DNA from: Trichopria drosophilae
Lineage: Eukaryota; Arthropoda; Insecta; Hymenoptera; Diapriidae
DNA: 64,000 bases
NCBI GenBank assembly: GCA_030407085.1
Contig: CM059585.1
Span: forward strand, 111,465,501 to 111,529,500
Direction: 5' to 3'
Within the stretch, counting starts at the first letter, position 1; every line of letters starts with the position of its first letter. Below, one piece after another: positions 56,316-64,000 of the stretch. The notes under the pieces are model-generated. The model was not told the DNA's origin. It ran no database searches and was given only the letters and a program-made list of their open reading frames with translations. Both the position numbers and the translations under genes were made by a program.

Positions 56316-58060
56316 GGGGAGGCGGGGGGTGTACCGCTCACCTAAGGAAAGTAGCGTTTTTTATAAATGCAGAAATAATTTCATTATATTCAACGATTGG
56401 AATCGGTTCTTTAAAGCCTCAACTGTGATATGCAAAAAGATCGGATTTTTTATTGACACCCAACACATTGAATTATAGAGTTTAATAAATTTCAATGATC
56501 GAACAGGATTCATATTTTTGCGGGTAATACCGCTCAGGTTGTCTCTAGTACCGTTCATTGGTTGGTAATACCGCTCAGCAATCTGTCACCCAAACACCAG
56601 TCCCCCCAGTCACACAGGAATACATACATGTATTCCTTATCAACAAAAAAAGTTGTCTTTCATATACTTTTTTGAATAAAGTGAATCTATACGAAAAAAT
56701 TTAATAATTTACACATAAATAAGTGAATACAACTAATATATAATGTCAACAACAAATACATAACCTAGCATTTTTCTCGACAGCTCAACCTTCTCTTGAT
56801 TTTGAAATTTTATTTGTGTTCACTGAATGTAAGTTATTAAATTTATTCGTATTCACTTAAAAACATTTACATTTGCATCTATGTTTCAGCGCAAAGATAT
56901 TATGTGAAGTTTGTGAACAGTGCGAGGAAATAAAATTCTGTATTTACAAGTGTTCAGTGTGTGGATACTTCGCATTGAATTTGAATGTAACGATGTGAAA
57001 GTTTAAATAGTGTAAATACAAATAAATTTGAAAAGCGAATACAGAAAAGTTGACAGATATACACTGTCGGTTATTGATTCCGTCACAAATTGGGAGACAG
57101 AAGTTCGTCGCATATGTGGGAAAGTAGGGACTGAAGGTGACAGAATCATTGACCAACAGTGTGAATAGTAAATGTAAAAGACACTGTCGCTCAATGATTC
57201 TGTCATCTTCAGTCTGAACAATGTCTGTGGTTGGCAAAATGTTTCAACCATACGAGGAATAGAACTGAGTCGGAGTAGCCATTAGTTGAACAATGGTACA
57301 CTGCCCTATCGGGGCCACCAATCTGCAATGCTGGAGTCATACGTTTACGAGGAAAGATGAACATGGGAGGAATGTACTCTCCGCTAGCACTCGCAGCACA
57401 TATTACTGTCACATTTCTCCCTCGTTTTCCACTTGCTACCACTCCCACTCTCTTCTGTCCTTTTGCGGCCACTATTTTCACTGGATCTGGTACAACATTG
57501 ATTCCTGTTTCATCCATATTAAATATTTTCGAAGGAGCAAAGTTGTATTTTAGCATGACAGTCTCCAAATTATTGAAAAATAATGAAACTTCTTCCTCGT
57601 TAAAAGCTGTGATACGATTGAAACTGGTGTTTTCTGGCTTACGTGTAGACAGTGATGGATTCCTTTTCATGAATCCTTCGAACCAAGCACGTCCAGCTTG
57701 CTTTGTTTCAGAATTGAAGGTGTGTCGAATACCGCACCTTTCAGCAAATTCATAGGCACCAACACAAATTTGCTTACGCCCAATTCCATAAAATAGATTA
57801 GCGAGGGTCAAAATCTCTTCTGCCATCAATGCCTCCTGTTCTTTTGTAAATATAGATTGACGACCCATGTTAGATCCACTTGTTTCACCATTTTTTAACC
57901 TGTCTCTAATGGTGCTGAACGGAACGCAATATTTGGCGGCAGCTTCACGAATTTTCATGCCATTATTAATGGCCTCTATAGCCGTGGAAAGTTCCGTTTC
58001 GGTCCATTTCCCCTTTTTTTGCTGTTCTTTTCCTGTTTCTTGTGACATCCTAAAAATGAA
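56316..58060 (-). mobile_element. Truncated pogo-like transposon fragment inside the Gypsy LTR
   Basis: It carries a partial transposase at 57209-58048. The remaining 0.9 kb (56316-57208) has repeated GGTAATACCGCTCA motifs near 56524 and 56563 and a GTGTACCGCTCACC near 56328. It also has a cluster of ACACTGTCG...TGATTC(T/C)GTCA direct and inverted repeats at 57060-57205. No inverted termini or target duplication were found, and 62 bp of the LTR is missing, so the insertion was accompanied by deletion or rearrangement. Confidence 0.6.
57209..58048 (-). pseudogene. Pogo/Tigger-like transposase, C-terminally truncated
   Basis: The likely start is the Met at 58046-58048 (MSQETGKEQQ). The open frame continues upstream into LTR sequence only by chance, and TTTTTAG just before the ATG resembles a splice acceptor. 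Residues 10-60 form a psq/CENP-B-type helix-turn-helix (LSTAIEAINNGMKIREAAAK, VPFSTIRDRLKNG). A second DNA-binding part follows (WFEGFMKRNPSLSTRKPE). The DDE domain begins with IFNMDETGINVV, holding the first catalytic Asp, and continues to a VVASGKRGRNVTVICAASAS stretch. Homology ends at VLFLVWLKHFA, before the second Asp, so the protein is inactive. Confidence 0.8.
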
Positions 58061-58583
58061 GTATCGCGACCAATTAATTACTGACTGATTTTTTGTCACC
58101 TCTTAAGACCTAAGTTCGTCGGATCCCCCGCGCTCGCTTACGCAGGGTGGGGCTGAATCCCTTATTCGTCGGATTCGACACGCTTATCGAGTTATGGACT
58201 CCCACACTGCCGTCGATCATTGTTTTGCCGAACTGTCATATGAAATAAATAATCCGATTTTATTGCGGATGTTGAATGATAACACAGACCGAATAATTGT
58301 ATTATATTACGGATGTCGAAACGTAATGCCGAATAAATAATCATATTTTATTACAGCAGTGTGGTTTCCTCTTTTTATATTTAAGGCGGTTGGCTCGGAT
58401 TTAGATATATAAAATTATTGATAGGTGATGCCATTTCCGCCGTAGATATAATTCCTAAATTACACGCAACGTATCATTTTAAATTATAACTAATGTTGAC
58501 TTAATGTTACTTATAAATTAAGAAAATAATATGTATATGCAAAAAACTGCAGGGGCCCTTTAGTCCTTTGGACGTAACAGTAT

Positions 58584-58721
58584 GCATTACTGAAAATGAC
58601 ACTTTGGTAATGACTGCGGTAACCTTATTAGCTTGTATTGTCAATCTTTTCTTTAAATATAAAAATAACATTTTTCGGAAATATATAATTAGGAATTAAT
58701 ACTCTTCTTTTGATATCTTAG
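58584..58721 (+). other. Short spacer before pseudogene debris
   Basis: This is the sequence into which the Gypsy element inserted. It joins 46138 in the pre-insertion locus. Confidence 0.5.
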
Positions 58722-60283
58722 AATAAAAACAGATCAATTCATTGCTTGGTCAGAGCAAATTGAAAGATTATTTCCTGGTGAAACTAAATTTGTCTATTAT
58801 CAGCCTTTTAAATCCGTACGAACTTAAGAGTATAAATCCAGATGGGTCAACAGTGATAAAAACGGATGAAAAAAAATACAAGTGGTATACCGTATGAACA
58901 CTATGGATATTTGCTCAAAAAATTACGGCAAGATAATTTACTAGCTTGTTCACGTACAATACGAAGCGTCCAAACCGCTGAAATTCTGCAATTTACCGGT
59001 ATGTATGTTTCCGTGAATTTACAATTGTTAATTTCTTTTAGTTATTTATTTATTGATACATTTTAATAATACTGATATAACAATATCTGAATATAATTCT
59101 TAGTTAACTTAACCTAAGTATAGTTCCAGTTCAAACCTGCGACTGTCGATATTTAATTTTCGACATTTCAAAACGATAAAAACTTGTATTTATTCTTATA
59201 AAAATTAATGTTTTTATATAATTTGTAAACGTCAATAATTATTGCGAAAGTGTATTAAATAATGCATTCATTTATTAGAGAACCAAACAAGTGCTGCTGA
59301 GTGGCTAGGAACTCATCTTGGTCCTGATGACACAGTAAAACACATGTGGAGTACATCATATTATGTTCGGATGCAACTCCTGCAACAGGGATGTGCAATC
59401 CATGAATATTTTCAGAAATTTCCAATCTGAAAGACAGCATTGGGATGCACATCGGTGAGATTCCAAATATTTTATTTATGTAATAAATGATTTTCCAAAT
59501 ATTAAATTTTAAATAATTAATGTTACTAAGAAACTTACGTAACTAAAATAATTTATTACATTTAGATCATTCTAATAAGCATGAATTGAAGAAATAATTA
59601 CTCTTTGTAGCTATTGCACGACTTCAGAGAACTTCATGCTGATTGCGAGTTGAACCTATTTAGTGAGGTTTGGGATACCATTACAAATATTTTAGAAAAC
59701 GCATTACAAGAGTGCAAACAACTGACTGGAGTCGATTTGGGTTTGTTTCGAGCTCTGCCGTCGCTGGCAAAACATAACAAGGATGCTGTGCTTCTTTATT
59801 TACTGCCGTATATAATAAACTCTCGTCGCGGAAAACGTAACGCAGGAAAGACTTCTATTAGAGAAAAACAAGAAGCTTTTTTCATTTGTGCTGAAACAAC
59901 GGCCGACATAAATGAAGCTTTCGAGAGAGAACGTCAAATTTGTGTTGCTGAGAAAATGACGCTTCAGCCTATTCCTGTGATCGTTGGTCCGATAACAAAC
60001 CCTACAGCATTCTATATTTATATAAATGACTCTTTAGAAAATCCTACAATTTATAGAGTAGACACAGCATTAAAAGTAATTGACGAAACTTTCAAAAATT
60101 ATTTTCGCTCTGAACTGCTGTTTTTCGAAGAAAGCAGAGCCAATTTGGGTATTTATTCAAAAAGGTTTATACGGTATAAATCTTCCGAGCGATGAATGTA
60201 ATAGGGAAACCAGTGTTTTACTAGGAAGAATTACAGAGCAAATGAATCATCAAAACGAAAATATCAACTCTACTTTACGATAA
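58722..60283 (+). pseudogene. Decayed multi-exon gene of a repeated insect family ('LLHDF' type)
   Basis: Exon-like blocks in order: 58722-58827 (after a TTAG, TDQFIAWSEQIERLFPGETK, ending at a TAA); 58866-58995 (GIPYEHYGYLLKKLRQDNLL); 59278-59430 (after TTAG, TSAAEWLGTHLGPDDTVKHM, stop after FQKFPI); 59611-60283 (LLHDFRELHADCELN, LFRALPSLAKH, a VAEKMTLQPIPVIVGPITNP stretch). In the last block the frame changes near 60.11 kb: the family continuation WVFIQKGLYGINLP is read in a neighbouring frame. I recall many uncharacterised Hymenopteran and cnidarian proteins with this architecture and no known function. Stops and frame changes make this copy non-functional. Confidence 0.6.
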
Positions 60284-60291
60284 AGCTTACG

Positions 60292-60757
60292 ATGTATTTG
60301 TGCAATATATGCCAAGAGAATTTTCCAGAATGTAAAGACTATTTGCGTCATGTTAAGTTAATTCATTCTGTTTCTAAGATTTTTAAATGTGGTTATATAT
60401 CGTGTTTTAGAATTTTTAAAACTTTTGATTCTGTGAGATATCATATTAATAAAACACATACTGGAATACCAAAGAAAAAGCGAAAATTAAGTATAAGTTC
60501 GGAATATAATACAAGTAAAGACGTAGAGGAAATTAACGTAGATACAGATAATCATATTATTCCATGTGATATCGAAACTAATACAGTTTGCACTGAACCT
60601 TCTACTTCCCAATTACCTCTTTCTCCGCAATTATGTATTTCTTCGAATGCATCAAAGAATTGGTTTCATTTTGCGGCTAAAATATACGATTATCCTGATG
60701 TTCCAAGAAGTAGATCTCTTGACATCATGAATGATGTTCGGGAATTAATTAAATTCC
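60292..60757 (+). CDS. C2H2 zinc-finger N-terminal fragment, cut by a Copia element
   Basis: MYLCNICQENFPECKDYLRH begins a protein with two fingers: C-x2-C...H-x4-H, then CGYISCFRIFKTFDSVRYHI with C-x4-C...H-x4-H. It is followed by a Lys-rich KKKRKL stretch and a Ser/Thr-rich linker. After SRSLDIMNDVRELI (about 60757) the frame runs into Copia sequence, so the last 14 codons are foreign. The same finger pair heads the 'LLHDF' family, so this is probably the first exon of another family member, truncated by the Copia insertion. Confidence 0.6.
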
Positions 60758-61229
60758 GTACAAAAATTCTGGGAATTTTTTCTCCAGTCTCTCTTTAAAA
60801 TATTCAAAGTTAACCTTGGGCAATGGCTTTGTTAAAATGTCTGCAAGTTGCTCGTCAGATCGTATATATTCTAAATCTATCATACATTTCTCATATTTCT
60901 CTCTAATATAATGAAATCGTATATCCACATGATTGGTCCTTTTGTGAAATTCGCGATTTTTCATCATTCTTATCGCACTTTGGTTGTCTATATACAGTAA
61001 AGAAGGATTCGCACTTGGATAACCGATCTCATTTAGTAATATTCTTAACCATATGATTTCACATGAAACCTGGCTCGCAGATAAATATTCTGCCTCTGTC
61101 GTACTGAGTGCAAAAGAAGGTTGACTCTGAGAAAACCATACAATTGGAGCGCCTAGCAATTTTATTACACATCCCGATGTAGATCTACGTGTTTCGATAT
61201 CTCCGCCAAAATCTGCGTCACAAATCGCT
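60749..61229 (-). pseudogene. Copia retrotransposon fragment: RNase H end
   Basis: Read on the minus strand from 61229: CDADFGGDIETRRSTSG, then WFSQSQPSFALSTTEAEYLS, YIDNQSAIRMMKN, TNHVDIRFHYIRE and LADILTKPLPK to a stop at 60749-60751. This is the complete C-terminal half of Copia RNase H with its acidic residues, in one frame. No LTR follows, so the element is truncated at its 3' end against the zinc-finger fragment. Confidence 0.9.
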
Positions 61230-62036
61230 TAGTGCAAGACGCCGGCCACGCCGCCTGGTGGTGAATTTTGACAACTCGCATCTGCAATTTGTATGGAGAG
61301 TGATATGAGAAAGTGAAATATTTAGTTTTTTTTAATTTTCTGCGGGTTTTCAAAAGCATTAGTACTTTGAGTATATTGTTTGAAATTCGGCCTAAATTTT
61401 GTACATTTTTGTTTGTAACAAAATATTATACTTTTTTAATTCGAATCATTTTGAGTTGAACAAAACGAGGTTAAGGGGCGTAAATGAATACGATAATCCA
61501 AACTGGGTTTGAATCAATCACAAAATCAACAAACTTTAATCCAGTAAGTATAGAAAAGGGAAAAAATTTGGCTGTAGGATATGTAGTTCGTGTAGAAGAA
61601 GTATCTGGAATATGTACAGAGCATAAATTAATTCGTTCCAGTGTAATTCCAAACCTCAGTGACTCTTCCACCGTACAAAACTACATTGGAAATAAGAAAA
61701 ATACCATGTTTATCTATTAACTAAATTACTAATAATGGAAAATTACAATATATACATAAATATAAATATATTTCAGCAGAATAATGAATTATATTCTATA
61801 CAATTTCGAACTCGGAGTAATCATTTTTTTTTGCACAGTATAATATAAAATGAACCCTTTCAAATGGTTCTTTAAACCATAAACCTTACTTGCAACACTT
61901 GCAACAGATCGAAATAAACTTTAAAATGTCTCAATTTAACGAATAAATAAGAGCATTTTTAAATTGACTTTAATGGAAAAGCTCTGACGTTGCAGATGCG
62001 AGTTGTCAGAAATCTCCACGCTGAGCGCTGCCGCCG
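61230..62036. mobile_element. TIR element splitting the Copia RNase H region
   Basis: TGACAACTCGCATCTGCAA at 61269-61287 has its exact inverse at 61990-62008. The outer 30-40 bases are similar and GC-rich (GCCGGCCACGCCGCC; and, inverted, GGCGGCAGCGCTCAGCG). The interior is AT-rich without a transposase. The Copia sequence on both sides contains a related stretch of about 35 bases around GATATCGAAA, so the exact insertion point is unclear. Confidence 0.6.
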
Positions 62037-63121
62037 ATTTCGATATCCCCTCCATCGCCATGCACGAAGCGAATATGATTCTAAATTTAATAAATTCCCA
62101 TTGATTTGATATAATAAACCAAAGTCTACCGTTCCACTTAAATATCGAAGAATACGTTTGGCTGCTTGCCAATGATTTTTACTAAAATTACATAAGTATG
62201 TACTTAATCGATTGACTGCATATGTCAAATCTGGATGTGACACATTTGATAGGAACATTAAAGATCCTATCAACTCGCGATACGGAAATGATTCGTTACA
62301 TTCAGTCGTGCTTAAATCGACATCCGTCTCCATCGGAGTGCTGACAGATTTTGCATCACACATGTTAAATTTTTGCAATAGACGATTAGCATAAGAACTT
62401 GAGGATATAAACATGGATCGTGTATCTCTGTTTCGTACAAGTTTTACACCTACGTATGTGTCGGGTTCCATCACCGTTATTTCAAATTTTAATTTTAGAG
62501 ATTCTAATAAAAATACAATTATTTTCATTTCTTTTGACATGATTAAGCCATTATCAACAAATAAAGCTATATACTTTTATGTTGTCTATTACTGCAATGA
62601 ATACGGACGAATCAGACGTACAAGCTTTAAACTCGAATTGTGACAAAAAATCCGAGAAAGTTCTGTTCCAACACCTTGACACTTGTTTGAGACCGTATAT
62701 TGCTTTATTTAATTTCCACACCAGTTTTTCACCTTTTCTACACACATCACAACCTTCCGGAACTTCCATGTAGACATCTTCCTGTAGGCTACCATAGAGA
62801 AAGTCTGTCTTAATTTCGAACTGGGTAATCTCTAAATCTTCATACGTACAGATTGCTAGGAGTACTCTCAAAGTATCGTCTCTAAAAACTGGTAAAAACG
62901 ATTCTTCAAAGTCAATTCCATGTTTTTGGCGAAAGCCTCTGGCACATAAACGAGTTTAAAATCGATTCGATTTTCCAGACTTCATATGCTGCACCTTAAA
63001 GACCCATTTTGAGTCGATGATGTTACTATCCGGAGGTTTCGAGACGATTGTCCATGTGCCATTTTCTTCGTGTGATTTCAGTTCTTCTGAATGGCATGTT
63101 TCCATTGCCCCGATTGTTGAC
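62037..63121 (-). pseudogene. Copia retrotransposon fragment: reverse transcriptase
   Basis: Minus strand from 63121: AMETCHSEELKSHEENGTWT, KWVFKVQHMKSGK, RLCARGFRQKHGIDFEESFL, then (62554-62871) ITQFEIKTDFLYGSLQEDVY, KLNKAIYGLKQVSRCWN, and (61959-62540) KLKFEITVMEPDTYVGVKLV, YANRLLQKFNM, LIGSLMFLSNVSHPDLTYAV. The frame is broken near 62950 (a stop before TRLCARG) and near 62550. At the second break the catalytic YVDD-type motif is also altered: the local reading gives FVDN. The copy is inactive. Confidence 0.9.
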
Positions 63122-63233
63122 AGGTGATAGCATCTTCATACCTGCCGCCATTTTTTTACTATGGCGGTTTAAACATAAAAAAATCGTGAATTTTGAAAAA
63201 ATTTGTTCAAATAATCGTATTTTTTAACAGGAA

Positions 63234-64000
63234 ACCGTGTTCGAATCAAGCTGAATCTCTGTGTATCTGGTGGAGTAAATAGTTATACTAAAAGATAGGA
63301 TGGTTATTAATTCGCCATTCAAAATGGCGGACCTCAGTGAACATTTTGTTGAAAAATTTCTGGACGCTCTAACTGAACAATTATGAGCTTGTTTTAAAAA
63401 ATGCTAAGAATAACAAAATTCGCCGAGAAATATAGTGTATTTTTTTCAGATTTTTTAAATGAATTTTTGAAACATTTTTTTCAAAATTCTTTTCAAAATT
63501 GTAATTTTTTTTCCGAAAAATTCTGAACAAAATTAAGTGCATTCTCTGATGAATTCTAAGAGTTTTTTATTCTATGCATTTTTTCGAAAAAGAAAAATCT
63601 TAAACTATAATATTTGAAATTCATTCCCTCGAAAACTATCAACTTTTGGAAAGAATTGCAAAGAACAAACATCTCTTAGAATTTATCGGAGAATGCACTA
63701 AATTTTGTTCAGAATTTTTCGTAAATAAATTACAATTTTGAAAAAAAATTTTGAAAAAGAATTTTGAAAAAATTCCACTATATTTCTCAATGAATTCTAA
63801 GAACTTTTCATTCTCAACATTTTTTTTTAAAAAGCTCGTAGCTTTTGAGTTAGATCGTCCAAAAATTTTTCAACAAAATTTTGACTGAGAACCGCCATTT
63901 TGAAGCCGCCATTTTGAATGGAGAATTAATAACCATCGTATCTTTTAGTGTAACTAATTACTCCACCAGATACAGAGACTTAGCTTGTTCCGAACACGGT
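63234..64000. mobile_element. Palindromic foldback element, running to the window end
   Basis: ACCGTGTTCG at 63234 is answered by CGAACACGGT at 63991-64000. Complementarity continues inward through CTCTGTGTATCTGGTGGAGT / ACTCCACCAGATACAGAGAC, GGTTATTAATTC / GAATTAATAACC, ATTCAAAATGGCGG / CCGCCATTTTGAAT, and blocks near 63500 and 63700 to a centre at about 63617. Practically the whole unit is two imperfect arms of about 380 bp. No coding frame. It may extend past the window. Confidence 0.85.

Larger units (their letters stand above)
46139..58579 (-). mobile_element. Full-length Ty3/Gypsy element with env (errantivirus-like organisation)
   Basis: Flanked by GTAT at 46135-46138 and GTAT at 58580-58583. 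The two LTRs start TGTTACGTCC and end GGACGTCACA on the minus strand. Between them, in minus-strand order: primer-binding site, repeated leader, gag, protease, RT/RNase H, integrase, env, polypurine tract. The LTRs differ by two substitutions and one 4-base AT slip over about 615 aligned bases, so insertion is recent. The element is nevertheless broken in pol (protease active site and RNase H), and its 5' LTR has a 1745-bp insertion. Confidence 0.95.
56220..58579 (-). repeat. 5' LTR of the Gypsy element, interrupted
   Basis: Its parts 56220-56315 and 58061-58579 match the ends of the 46139-46819 LTR. The 1745-bp insertion between them replaces 62 bp of LTR sequence (equivalent to 46239-46300). 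The only other differences are at 58082, 58425 and an AT slip near 56257. Confidence 0.95.

Overview
This window looks like repeat-dominated insect DNA. It is AT-rich, and the mobile-element mix is typical of arthropods: BEL/Pao, Ty3/Gypsy with an envelope gene, Copia, an I-like LINE carrying RNase H, a Penelope-like element, a mariner-type element with giant terminal repeats, hAT and TTAA-type MITEs, and foldback elements. A decayed C2H2/'LLHDF' protein family seen at 58.7-60.8 kb is, from memory, multi-copy in ants and other Hymenoptera. Hymenoptera is therefore a plausible but unproven guess. Nothing here looks bacterial, so operons and ribosome binding sites do not apply.

Layout. 0-0.3 kb: last codons of a BEL/Pao polyprotein. 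0.7-2.1 kb: a split minus-strand host-type gene with a tandemly duplicated exon, plus a second exon-like piece. 2.43-2.96 kb: a perfect 16-bp C15A array. 2.96-15.69 kb: about 38 head-to-tail copies of a satellite of about 339 bp. 15.7-18.8 kb: unassigned DNA with a 130-bp tandem duplication, a 21-bp minisatellite and one minus-strand LTR with its primer-binding site. 19.3-20.5 kb: two adjoining TTAA-bounded MITE-like elements, one with a perfect hairpin. 23.2-26.5 kb: a complete mariner-type transposon with an intact transposase. 26.8-28.5 kb: a foldback transposon containing a nested TTAA element. 31.1-32.7 kb: a near-perfect 277-bp inverted repeat. 33.3 kb: a hAT MITE. 33.9-34.4 kb: a small split gene candidate. 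36.2-43.4 kb: a minus-strand I-like LINE with both ORFs open and a 1.1-kb (GAA)n tail. 44.0-46.1 kb: a second LINE 3' end and a Penelope-like fragment with a hammerhead-ribozyme core. 46.1-58.6 kb: a full-length minus-strand Gypsy element (gag, protease, RT/RNase H, integrase, env, two LTRs, GTAT target duplication). Its upstream LTR is invaded by a truncated pogo-like element. 58.7-60.8 kb: host-like pseudogene debris. 60.7-63.1 kb: a broken Copia fragment split by a TIR element. 63.2-64.0 kb: a palindromic element running off the window.

Working relations. Most coding capacity belongs to transposons. The LINE and the mariner look complete in their reading frames. The Gypsy element is young (LTRs differ by two substitutions over about 615 aligned bases) yet its pol frame is broken in the protease and in RNase H. 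Its env does not look like the usual baculovirus-F-type envelope of errantiviruses. Candidate host exons were found only by reading splice sites by eye and need transcript evidence.
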